Positions 50,607-62,752 of a stretch of 64,000 bases of DNA are shown here, piece by piece (position 1 is the stretch's first letter; each line of letters opens with the position of its first letter). This stretch comes from Oreocharis arfaki (Eukaryota > Chordata > Aves > Passeriformes > Paramythiidae), in the NCBI GenBank assembly GCA_013398015.1, contig VZRR01013459.1, positions 1 to 64,000 of the forward strand, written 5' to 3'. The translations under genes and the position numbers were made by a program. The notes below the pieces were generated by a model, which saw nothing but the letters and a program-made list of their open reading frames with translations, was not told where the DNA came from and made no database searches.

Positions 50607-53600
50607 AGAGTGAACTGAAGGAAATAGAAATAAGCCTGTTTTAACAGAATCAAATTTAAAATGTTAATGCTGTAGGCTTTTTCTGGTTTTATAACATGAA
50701 AAAGCATGTTTTACAGAACACTGGCTGAGAACTCAGCCCTCAAAATCTGATATAAAATGTGGTTTCTGGGCCCCTGTGGGATTGGTAGGAGGAAAGAAAA
50801 AGAAGACAGTTTCTCCCATTGTAGTTTTCACCTCTGAGCATTGCAGCCCCCAACCCTAGATATTTTGGCTTCAGTGGCAGGGGAAGCAGCGAGCCTCAAA
50901 AGGAACAAGGCATGTCAGACCTATCATCCAAGTGATAGTTCATATTAAATTCTTCCTCACCTTATGAGCATTCAGCCCACATATTTTCCATAATCACTGG
51001 GAGGTCGCAGAGTGTGGTGGGAGAAGTTGTGCAGTTTTTTAGTTCTGAGCAGCAGGGCTTTTCCTTTGTGTTCACCTTCACATTTTCACTAGCTTCCTCC
51101 ATGTACATATTTTTGTTTACAGTGCTTTTCATGTCTTTGTGAGCAGGTTTTTCATTGGCATGTGCAGCTATTTATCATTTTCTACAGTGCATGTGTATGT
51201 ATAGTTAATCCTGAAATAGCTACCACCTTCAAATGCCTCGGTTACTTGTTTCATTCTTCTTAAATATATAGCTTTAAAAATCTGTAATATAGACAGTGAC
51301 TGAAGTGTTCATCATGAGGAGCTCTCCTCTGTAATTTTAAATGAGACAGTACATCTGAGGACAGTCTCAAAACTAAATTTCCTATCACTTTGCAGATTTC
51401 TGAAATTTGTTGTCTGTTTATCTTTTCTAATCTTTGCCTAATTCCTTCCGTAGCTTAAGTTACAGTGCTCATGCAAAACAAGAAGTGTTAATCATATCAC
51501 TGCTTTCCAAACATTCCAGATTTTGAGATCCATCTTTCTTTCTTTCAATTTAAATTAACCATAGTAAACCATGTACTGCCCTAATTCATTATTTAATAAT
51601 TGGTTATTTACTGCAACTCCCTCTCTTTTCAGGTTTTGTTGTCTTGACAAGACCTGAGATAAACTGATGTGAGTAAATGAATGGAAAAACAAAATTTGAG
51701 TTTACATTTGGAGGGAGAGTGAATTTTTATTAGTCCCTGTGTTTTGTACAGGAACTATACAGGCACTCACCCTGCTCCATGGAAATTCATAGAGGGATGT
51801 CTCACCTAGAAGTTCATTTTCTCTTCTCAAGTATCCCACATTGTTTGTTGAAAAAGAGCTTTCCCTCTGCATTCCTTTCAGCCATGGCTGCATCTGGCTT
51901 CAGCAGGAATGCAGCTGCATGAGTGAAATGCTGTGGGGTTTTCCAAGCGCTGTGCTTCTGTCCTTGGCTGTGCTGCTGCAATCAGCAGCCATAGGTGATT
52001 TGTATCACTTAGCTATACGTCATTTTTCCCTCTTCTGTAAAATAGGATCAGTGATAAGGGTTCTGCATAAAAGCAGTGATGAAAACTGATTTTATGAAGA
52101 GCAAAGTTGCTATTGTTTATTACTGTTTGTAAGTCTCAGCTGAGTAAAGCCTTTCAATTTCTTTATAGTTTCCTTCACCAATACATCAGCACAGCTTGTG
52201 TTGCTTCCTCTGTGTATGACTAAGAGGTAAATACGTCTTCTCTTGCAGAAAAGTAGAACACTTATATTTTTGCTTTCACTCATCATCTTCCATGTTAACT
52301 CTTGTGAAGTCCTACTACTTATTATTCTCCTTGTCTTAGAAGCACATGGCAGTATATGCTGTTCTTGCAGGGTCAATATATTATTCTTGTTTATTACCAG
52401 CCTGCCTCCCCTCAGCATGCTTGATAGATACAGCTGCCCTCAGAGACAGCTTCCTACAGCCTCTCTCAGGTTTATCTCCTTCTGTCCCAAGTCTGCTCCT
52501 TTTGCCATCAGGAATGTCAAATACAGAGTTTTCTTAATATGCTAACCTTATTCCCATCCTATTGATTTCTTCCTCTCTGCTATGACCTGCTTTTGAAGTC
52601 TTAATTCGCCAAGGTCTTCCCATCCTAAAATGTCTCCTAAAGACTGACTTCTTCTATGAGTATTGTTAAAGGAAACCATTCTTCCTGCTCTTCTTTCCAG
52701 GTGTGCTTTAGTCTTTCCTCTGCAATGTAGAGTCCTTGGGGGAAGGGACTGGGTCAGATCCTCTGGATGTGGACAAGAACTTTACTTTTTAAGGAATGTT
52801 ATCTGCTGCAAACTGGGCACATAGCTAGGAAGTGTATGCTGCATACAGTGGTCAAACAACAAACTACATCTTTCAGGCAGCAAGTGTTCCTCTCCCTCCC
52901 CCCTTCCTCCAGGCTTTATTCTGGAGGTCTAAGTTTATAACAAAAGAAACAAAAAGGTTTTTATATAAATGGAAAAGCAAATGGAGCCCAGCTCATGTTA
53001 CAACTCAGCCTTCTGACAGCCTGGGATGGAGATCTGCCCTACTTAGAGGCCTCTCTTTGCTCTGAACTGCAAGGGAGCTTTTAATATTCCCTCACTTGCT
53101 CTGAGTGCTCTCTGATTAGACCTTCACCTCCAGCTCGGTCTTAACCCAAACTGTATATTTGGCAAAGGTTTCTGCAACAGTTTTGTCTGTACAGTAACTG
53201 CAACAGTGGAGCCATTATCCACTGCCTCAGCGCTGTTGGGGTATAAATAGGAAGCAGGGTGTGTGTGCACAGTGTTGTGATTGCTCAGAAAACTCCACTT
53301 TGTCTCAAATCCTTTAAAATAATACAGTGAAAAAATATTTCAACTTTCCATTAGTCATAAAAGCCAACATTTTTAATATGCATGATTAAATTTAGTCAGG
53401 GAGATAAATGTGTGTTGTTTTTTCTTTTTTTTTTTTCTGAAAGAGATTAATGGAAACTGCCCAACACTTTTGGTGTTGGTGCTTAAATATGTTTAAATTT
53501 AAGAGGGTGCTTTAAATTAATAAAGCAGGTGCCAGAATGCCTAAATTCAAGCTTCTTACTCAGGTGCCTAATTTTAGGCAAGGCAGTATTTGTAGGATTA

Positions 53601-56577
53601 AATATCTTTTATTGGACTATTTAGAAAAAAAACCCCAGACTCAGGAACACAAATCATTCTCTTGTTAGGCACTTAAAACTTTAGAGAAATCATTCACACT
53701 TTAAAAGATGTTCTGTGCTGAAAATAAACCACACTTTATACTTCATTTCTTGCAGGCTTTCTGCAAGCCATGTAACAAAGGTGGAACACAATTTTGAAAG
53801 CAAATGCCTGGATAAGCTGCAAGATGTAGTGATGCCTGAATTGAGAGCCACAGATTTTTGCCAGACTTTGAGGTTGAATCATTGTAGTTTTACATTAAGC
53901 TGATCTGTAGATGACAATATTTTTGTCTACTTTTACCTATTTTTAAAATAATTTTTTCCTTTAAACTGAGAGCTTCCATAAGTTTATGGCTGTAAAATAA
54001 TAAAGATTTTGCAGGGTGTGGGAAAACACACTATAGCTCCAAAACAAGATGGAAAGTGTGGTCACTGGCAAGAACAATTTAAATCTGGTACATTTTATGG
54101 AATAAATCACTATCTGGCTTCTTGTACGATTATCTCAGTACATAAAAATTACTAAAGTGGAGGAGAAGCTTGGGCAGGTCTATTCAAAGTAATAACATGG
54201 CACACAGAGCATCACACAATCCTTCCATGCAAGGTTCATCCAACGTCATCTCTTTTCTTAACTTTTTTCGCCCTTTGTTATGCTTTCTGCCTTTGCAGGA
54301 GAGGGAAGCATGAGGAGATTTCAGGGATATTATTTTCTCTAGTTTTATGAAAGGACCAGATAAAACAAAACCCAGATTACCTTTAGACCTGCGGGTGACC
54401 CTGTTGGAAGAACGCTGGGCACACCGCAGCGTTGTGACTTGTCCTTTCCACTTAGAGCCCATACATTCTAAGTTCCCAAAATGCATAGCTGCAATCTTAT
54501 GCTAGTGAAGAAACAGATGGATGTGTCACTGATACTTGGAGCCAACTTCGATGCATTGTAAAAATGGCCAATTACTTTGCTTTCCTACCTGCCTATTTCT
54601 TGGTGGGATGCCACTGGCCTTTATCTCTTTGTTTTTATAAACCCGGCTGTTTTGTTAGTGCTCTGCACTCTACACCCCTGCTTCTGTTTCTCAGGAGGTT
54701 AGACAGTGAGTTATATATTCACTTCAGAGACAGCCCTCCCAAATTTGAGAATGAATGCAAAAGAGAGGTTGGATAAGCACTTCTTTTCTCTTTTAATTTA
54801 AAATCTACAAAAAAATTATGTGTAGGTTGGTGTGTATGCAGAAGAACCTTCAGTTTCTACTATCGGTACAAAGATTTTTGGGGAAAAAGACTTCTTTAGA
54901 TGACTCTTGCTGTGTCATGAGAAATACTATATTTGGATTTACAGATCTATCTAATTTTTATGCCTGTACACTCCTCCTTAAAAGGATTGCCAGCTTTGTC
55001 AAACAGTGAGGTTTAGGTACAGTTAGCTTTTTCTTCTCCCAGAAAGAATACATTGACTTTGACTGGTTTGCCCTCTGTGAGCCTGGTCTTTAGGACTCTG
55101 AATCTCATCCTAAAACACACTCTGTAGACAGCAAAGTAGAAAATGCATGTTCATTGCCTGAGCACTGCACTGCTTTAGCTAAAACTAAGACTTCATTCTA
55201 TATTGTAATAGGTCTGGAAAAAGGAAGCCAAGAGCCTCACAGGGGGCCAGCAGGTTTTTGGATCTCAGACTGAGTTTGCTTCTGAGCTTTTTCTTAATAT
55301 CACAATGGGCTCTTGCTGTGTGCTTCTAATGCCTCAGCAATGAAGTCAGGGTATATTATGCCATCTGTCCAGGAGTCAACACTACAGGTCAAGCTAATTT
55401 AAACTGGCACTTTTCATCTCCCTATGCTTGTATGCATTACATTTAATAGTTTAAGTGAGTGATTGTATCTCCTGACCCTGCAACAAAGACAAAGCACATG
55501 TTTGTATTTTTTCATTATCTCTAGCTGTCAGGAATAAGGACATTTGATCCTTTCATGAAAAATATGGTTTAATCAGAGACTGATACACAACTTTTGTTTT
55601 AGGAGCAGTTTTGTTCCTTTAAATTATTTTCCATGACCATTTCTATTTTGTTTTTTCTTTAAAAGGAAAGTAAGAAGGAAAATTTATATATGGTGGAACT
55701 TTTTAACTTTTAAATTTAATCCTGTGTTGAAGAGTTTAAATGTAAAAATCATTCTTCCTCACATTTAGAGTTAAAAATTTGTCAGGGGAACTGTTTGGCT
55801 TGTGGCAAACAGAAGAGTTAAGTGATGATCCTGGAGCAAAATTCTCCCATAAATACTTTGTATGTTGTGAAAAGAGCAGCGCCTACATCATTATTTCTCA
55901 ATTCAGCTCTGCAATGAACTTAGAGAAGTTAAATGTATAGAGATGATGGGTGAATTGTTAGAATGGAGGTGTGATAAACAAAAAATGTGCACAAAAGTAT
56001 AAAAATACAGGTTGTAAAACCCAGGGAAACCTTTCTCAAGATTAGTACTCGGTTTGCTTTATCCGTCATATTTTCCCTCCTTCTTTCTGCTATTTCTCTG
56101 ACTTGCTATTTCTCCAGACCACCATGTTTCCAGCATTTTCCTTTTCTGACCCTGGAGAAATGGAATTGTTGCTGAGGAGGGAAAGGGAAGAAAGACCACA
56201 CACAAATATTTATTTCTTTAACACACCTGAAGTTTGGAACAGGAGTTCTGTTCATATGATTAGATTGTCAATATGCTATTTTCCCTCATTTTCAAAAATG
56301 TTCTACAACTAAGATAACATAAATCTATCTCCTGCGGCCATATTAGCCCAGGGCACCAAAGTTATGACTGCCAAACTCAAGTTAATTTCAGAACCAATTG
56401 AGGTGTATCTATGTAAATTAACTCTGTAGACAGATATATGGGTTGTTTGTTTTTGTTGCAGTAAAGAATCTTCTTAGAGTAAACCTGGTTTATATGATGG
56501 CTATGGCCAGCTATTGGTCTAATGTCTTTTTGTGATGTGAACCTTTTGTCATTAATCAAGGGCATGGCACTATTCAA
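50607..56577. other. Single-copy noncoding DNA
   Basis: Six kilobases without a recognised gene. A T-rich tract lies around 53420-53437. TGCCTAA and TTAGGCA form a near-palindrome at 53565-53580. Overlapping frames of about 100 codons at 52110-52545 and 54184-54486 have no motif. No CR1 sequence was seen. Confidence 0.45.
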
Positions 56578-56590
56578 CACACACACACAC
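56578..56590. repeat. Short (CA)n repeat
   Basis: About six CA units followed by AAACAC; short and probably stable. Confidence 0.85.
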
Positions 56591-59500
56591 AAACACTCAA
56601 AGTCTAAATATTAGGAAATGAGAATAAATCCTCCGAGCTTCAAACACTATGCTGGGGCAGAAAGAAGCGACACATGTCCCTCTTTGTCATCCAAGGGACC
56701 CCAAAACTGAGAGAAACCAAAGGAGAAAATGTGACTGAGCCAATAGCCAGTGTGCAGACATGAAGGTACAGCCTGCCCAAGGTACAGCTTATAGCTGAAA
56801 GTATTTGAACTGCCAAAATTAATGTTTTTACAGAAAGGTATTAATTTCACACTTACTTTCTATACTAGTGATGTTAAACTTGGTACAAGGAGCACAAACA
56901 TATTAAATCACTCATTAACCAGGGTAAAAGGAAAAGAAAACACAATATGCAATAGGTATTTTTCATATAATATGGAGCGTAATTTCATATGCGTGCCCCT
57001 ATACAAGGAAATATCTGTGCTGTAAGTGGGTACAAACAGAACAAATAACAAGATTTTGAACCAGGATTTAAAAACTGGAAAGAAATTTATTTCTTTCAGA
57101 AACAAGTGCAACATGTTCAATATTAACCCTTATATTTTATACTGTTTCTCATCTCTATTGCAGCTAAAGTACACTGAAATTTGCAAATACTGATATATGG
57201 TTTATTAATCAAAGTGAAACTTTAAAGTGTCTGTTATCATTACTGTGAGTTAAATATTGCATTCTAGGTAAAGGTTACCTGTCCAGAGGCTAGATTCATA
57301 ATTGAGAAGTATAGGAATAATGGCATATTAGACCACTGGTGAAAGAGGAAAATTATGAGAAGCTATAATGGTGACTTCATTGGCTGTTATAAATCTGGCA
57401 GGGGAATGATGTCACATAGACCCGTATCTTTAAAAAGACATTAAATTAATCAAGTAAGGCAGGACAAAAGTGGCTTAGAACTACACATTAATATTAAACC
57501 AGAGCAAAATGTATTATAAATTCAAAATCAATTCCTAAAGAAGGGACTTGGCAAATGTAATGAATAGGTACAGAAACTCCCATTATCAGTAATAAAACTA
57601 TTAAAAAAATTGAAGAATGAACATTTATTAGGTTGAATGTGTTGTACTTACACAACGTGATAAAAAAGTGAGGTACTTCTTATTCATGCTTGCAATTCTA
57701 ATGTCTATAAATCACAGGAAGGACCATCGCAAAGAGCATTTAGGGAAGAGGGAAGGGACAGATAGTAATTTAGCAGCAAAATAAGCGAGAGGTTTTTGTG
57801 GGAGAGGGAGTGCTGGACAGTGATTTATCCTCCTTTGCTTCCGGCAGGCTAAATGATGTTATTCTACATTATAAAAATGGACCTAACAACCGGGCATTTC
57901 CCTTTAATTCAGGTTAATTCCTGCCTGTTGTTGTGTTCAGCCCTTGCTGCCATGGCAGCACATTTCAGGCCATGAAGCACCAGATCACTGATCACAAACA
58001 CTGCCGATGGTGTGTATTGCAACGTCCCCTGTGCTTCCTGAGTGCTGCTCCCCACAGGAGATGCATTCTCTGATTTTTGCCTCAATTGGCATGGCATAAT
58101 GGGTCCTGCACAGGAAGCGACAACGTCCTACAGAACTTTCTGAGATCCATTCTGGCTTTGTTTTCCTATGGAAAGGCCTTTTGGTTTGTAGCCCTGGCGG
58201 AACTTAGGTATGAGCTTGCTCTTCTGCAATTCCCAAGTGAGAAAGTCTATTAAGGGAGCTGCTCTCCAGGACCCCAAGGTTCATAGAGCTTCATTTCCAG
58301 AGGACCTTTTCAGAGCACAAGAGCAGGACCCAAGCCCATGGCTCTTGCTCTGTCTGTGGTAATTCACCTGCCTGGTTTGTCTCAGTCAGTCTTGGATTGA
58401 TGAAGTTTTACAGTGTGTATATACACAACCATTGATTTTTGAGTGGGTGAAGGCAACCTTGTTTATCTGTCATTTACACTATTTTTTTCCCCCCTTGAAA
58501 TGCTGATTTGAGACAGGGCAAACAGCAGAATAGTGCCTTACTTCTGTGAACTACTGGTAAGTAACACATTACTATGTTCAGTTTTTGCAGCAGATAAAAA
58601 TGCAGAACAAAACATTCATGTGTTGTGGAGCCTGCAAATTCTTTTTGTTTGCACAAGCTTTTTTCTCTTCTGCAGAAAGATTTGTTTCTCCCTGCAGATC
58701 TGACTTTACATGAATTTTGCTTTTTAGGAAGGAAGGACATACTGTGGTTTCATTTGCAGATGGCTAAAAGGATAATTGTCCCTGTAGGCTTTATAAACCA
58801 GGCCTTTGGCTTGTTTGGGAATACTTTCTTAGGAGATTGACGCCAGTTTTGCCTTGTTGTTTCGGTTTTTTTTCTTTTTCACTCTACCGTGCTTGGTGTT
58901 CTGCTGATCTATCTTTGGAACAAGTCACATCCCAGTTGCTTGAGAAAGGAGATCTGTTGGTAACTGACATTACAAAGAGTCCACAGAACATTAAAAGAAT
59001 ATTGTTCTTTCTTCTGTTCTTCTTTTATCTTACTCTCTTCCCTCAGAGGTCTTGTAAGCTTATTCAGTAGGCTGAGATATGCTATGTAATAAATAAGGAT
59101 ATTATAAAAGAAGCTTCTACCAAAAAAATATATTGCATTTACAGAGACTTGATGAAATGTGAAAGAAATAAAGTTACAAACATACAGTAATATTTGGCTA
59201 GGTATGGACATTAACAAACATTATTTGTTGAAATTCCTTCTCAAAATCAGGAAATTATTGGAAATGAGCAGAAATCGTTTGGATTGATGCTGCTGCAGTA
59301 TTAATATAGTTACTCTCTGTTAAGATTTTATTAACCCTTTTTCTCTATAATGTAGAAACTACAGAAATGTTATTATTACTTACTGTACATGATCAATAAA
59401 CAAATTATCTGAAGATAACTTTCAGTCTAATATCTTTTCTCTGAAAAAAGTTAAGAATTTAATTTACTTTTTATATGATATTAAAGTGGAGAAAGAAAAG

Positions 59501-60972
59501 TGAAAAAAACCAAACAAAAATTATTATGTAACCTTGGTAAAGAATAGATCGAGCATTTTTTTCCCGTAGTGACATACTGCTGTGTAGTGGCACCTCACTT
59601 CAATAATTTCTTCTGTTATGATTAAGAAATGTGTGGGGTTTTTTTCCTTCATTCAATCATGCCTGGCAAGCAGATGTTGCTTTAAGTCGTATAACCAAAA
59701 ATTAATTGGGTGCTAGAGGCTCAGAAGACTGTTCTACTTTCAGAAACTGGAAAGCCCCTTTCTGATTTGGGAGCACGCATACTCAATCCAAGTTCAGAGC
59801 TGGAGACAAGTTGTGTCCTGTGGTATTATCCTCCTCCTGACATACCCTGCTTCGTGCTGGTGTTTAGGGCTTGTTCTGCACATCCCACTTCTGTCTGTGC
59901 CATAGAAGCACTCAGGGTGATGAGCTGAAGTTGTGGCTGACTGCGGCTTAGAGGAGTGGCAAAGTCCGCTGCTGTCTTTGAGACATTTGTAAAAAGCAAG
60001 TTGCTGCTGTAGCACACTAACACACAGCTGTTTCACACAGGAACATCTTTTGAGAGGTTTTGCGGCTTTCCTTCCAAAAATGACTGCCTGCTCAGCCCAA
60101 AGGTTTCTTTACACGCTCAGTCATTTTGAATTTTTTTTCTCTGTTTATTTTCTAACAAAGGTACAGCTGACCTCACATATTTATGAGCAATAGATAAAAA
60201 CACCTGCATAAAAATTAAGGACGTCATTTCTGCTCTATAAACTGGCTTAATTTTAATAAGAGCCGAACTCGATCCATCTGCAAGTGAGGGCTTAGTTCCT
60301 CCAAACAGATAAACACACTACAGACTTTGTACAGCTAAGATGTCTGCAATTTTTTATAAGCTAGCAGAGAGGCTGTTTTACTTAACATAGTTCACATTGA
60401 AAATATGATTTGATTCTAAGTTTAAAGGAGAAGTGCAAATTCTAAACCACAGGCTTTGTAAAAGCTTTCTAATTCCATTCCAAGTATTATGGAAGTCTGA
60501 TGTTTGAATAAGGCCAAGTCATCTTTTAATTCCTAAACTGGCTCCCATAAAAGGCTGGAAAGTCTTTGATCTATGTAAAAGAGAAGATCACCAGGGAGAA
60601 GCCTCTGCTTCTGTTTGTCCAAATGTTGCAAGCAGAGTCTCTAGGCTATAGCTAACAACTCAAATTATATTTGTTTGTGTCTTAGACAGACTTTCTGATT
60701 TGCATATAAAAGGGATTTCAATGGCAATATCAGCTCTTTCATGGGATTTGCAAAGGAGGAAAAAGGGTAGTTAGAGTTTGCTCTAATAGACTGGCCTGCA
60801 ATGATGTTACGTAATTAGTGTGTAGTAGTATAAATATTGTCTGATATAATATTTCTATGCCCAAAATTATCTGGTATGTACATACCAAATCTCATAAATT
60901 CTACGTAAAACTGGGGAACAGAAACTTTTTCAAAATTGGACTAAAGCATGGAAATAAAATACACCCTATGGA
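56591..60972. other. Noncoding DNA, including AT-rich candidate conserved stretches
   Basis: No gene recognised. 57900-58340 is slightly GC-richer with short frames only. 57420-57780 and 60150-60720 are unique AT-rich sequences with several TAAT/ATTA cores and E-box-like CAGCTG/CACCTG words, similar in look to developmental enhancers. This is an impression only, because conservation cannot be assessed here. Confidence 0.4.
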
Positions 60973-61018
60973 ATGGAATGAAATAGAATAGAATAGAATA
61001 GAATAGAATAGAATAGAA
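60973..61018. repeat. (ATAGA)n pentanucleotide microsatellite
   Basis: About seven near-perfect ATAGA units at 60983-61018, preceded by degenerate GAATG units. Bird genomes often carry such arrays derived from the CR1 terminal ATTCTATG repeat, but no CR1 body is visible beside this one. It is the longest pure microsatellite in the window and is likely polymorphic. Confidence 0.9.
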
Positions 61019-62279
61019 GTTTTCCTGAGAGAAATAAAATATCTGGAAGGATTATTCTAGGAGGAATAAGTGAAATTCAGCTTCAATATATGTAAAGTTT
61101 GTAGAATGCAGATTCTAGCAAGGTCTTCTGAATTTTTTCACTGGTCATTTTAGAGGAAAATAGAAAGTACAGAAATAGGGTGAAGAGCTGTTCTGACTAT
61201 TTAATAGGGAAAAATACGTAGGAAGCACAGGAATTGTAAAGAAGGCTCCATGCCGCAACTTATGTTGATGGCATCTAGTTTTATTTTGAGTGAAGTGGGA
61301 GGCACAGTACCATGCAACAACACTGTCATCTGTCTTATGACTGAAGTTATACTTCTCATAAGCAGAAATGTTATTTATAATCACCTGTGAAAATTGCCCA
61401 CCAGTAATTTTTCTGGATAGCACACTCCTGTAATGACCTTTTCATTCCCAGAGAAAGTCAGAGAGGGTTTAACGAACAAACCTTCCCAGTCTCTGTTTCT
61501 TCCCTTCCATGACAGTCTTACATGAGGGCTTAGATAGGAAGGAAGAATTGTTCTTGCAAGCCAGACTTTATTTTTCTCTTCTTGAGCATTTATCACAACC
61601 AAATACAGACACGAGAGGCTGTCCTGCAGAACAACCATGTTAGATTAGGCTGGTGCTTATCTCCTCATGTCACTGGAGCCCTTGACCACATGCTAGAGAT
61701 GAAACTTGCTCTTTCCATTATCCCCATTTGGCCATCATTTTAATTCTCTTTCAATTTTACAGGAAAACAATTGTAATTCAGTTTACATGAGCTAACTTTG
61801 TCCTTTACATCTTCCATCTCAGTATGAAATACAGCACCTCTAGAGGTAAATGTACATTTTTAACAAACTGTACTGTTTTAACAAGTTTTTTTTTTTTCAA
61901 CTAGATTAGAATTTGTTTCTAGTATTAGATATAGTGCTTCACCATATTAGTTTTTATTGTTTCCATGAGAATGATGTCATATCATGACCTCATTTTAAGA
62001 GCTAATGCAAAGTACAGCTGCTCTTCTATAACAGTCCTTTTAAACAATGCAAATGTGTTGCTTTCCTGTCTGCTCTACTCAGAAAGGCACATGTACTCTA
62101 AATAGTATCTTTTTAGCCTGATGTAGTTGGAAAAATAAGACGTCTTATCTTCCTGCAAATTTCGCCTTTGTTATCTCTGTAGTGAATAATTGCTAGAATA
62201 AAGGGTCTGGACAATCTTAATGACATCCAAAGGGTTCAAAGGAGTCTGTAAAGTTTGTCATCACTGCTTAAGTTGTCAA
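61019..62279. other. Noncoding DNA
   Basis: Nothing recognised; minus-strand frames of 92 and 85 codons at 61145-61638 have no motif. A T run lies near 61890. Confidence 0.5.
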
Positions 62280-62650
62280 ATCATAGAAAATAGTCCTGTA
62301 AAAGACCTCAAGAGGTCATGAAGTCTCTGAACTAAGATCAACTATACCTATCTTTTTTTTCCTGAAAGATGTTTGTCTAACCTTTTTCAGTGATGGAAAT
62401 TCCATGACCTTCCCAGAAAAATCAATTCCAAAGCTTGCTCTTAATGTTTAACCTTTGATGCTGTCACTGCTTGTTCTTTCCACCATGAGCAAGTAGAACA
62501 GATGATTTTCTTCTTCTTGACAAGAGCTTTTCATGTAATTGAAGGATGCTATGATCTTTCCCCTCTTTCCCAGCAAACTGTTTTTCTGTCTTTGTGTTTT
62601 CTAATCTTTAACCATTTTCTTTGCTCTTTTCTGGAAAGGTGATGAAGCAA
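62280..62650 (-). mobile_element. Old, diverged CR1 LINE fragment (minus strand)
   Basis: The segment opens with ATCATAGAAAATAG and AAAGACCTCAAGAGGTCAT, matching the reverse complement of an older CR1 3' end. It continues with diverged matches in the right order: GATGTTTGTCTAACC, CAGTGATGGAAATTCCATGACC, ATGATCTTTCCCCTCTTTCC and TTTGCTCTTTTCTGGA. The divergence is far higher than in the copy near 16.7 kb, so it belongs to an older wave of CR1 activity. Boundaries are approximate. Confidence 0.75.
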
Positions 62651-62718
62651 GAAGATTTGATATCCTGCTTCTAACCCTGTTACCTTCCTTTCAGTCTTCC
62701 TGCTAGTTTAGCAAGGAG

Positions 62719-62752
62719 AATAGAGATAAAACTCTTTAGTCTTATCTCTATT
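62719..62752. repeat. 15-bp imperfect hairpin with 4-base loop
   Basis: AATAGAGATAAAACT (62719-62733) and AGTCTTATCTCTATT (62738-62752) pair at 14 of 15 positions around the loop CTTT. On the minus strand the single mismatch becomes a G-U wobble, so an RNA from that strand would pair along the whole stem. Confidence 0.9.

Noticed and set aside
51841..51960. Acceptor-like CTTTCAG followed by CCATGG
   Set aside because: The frame from that ATG stops after 12 codons.
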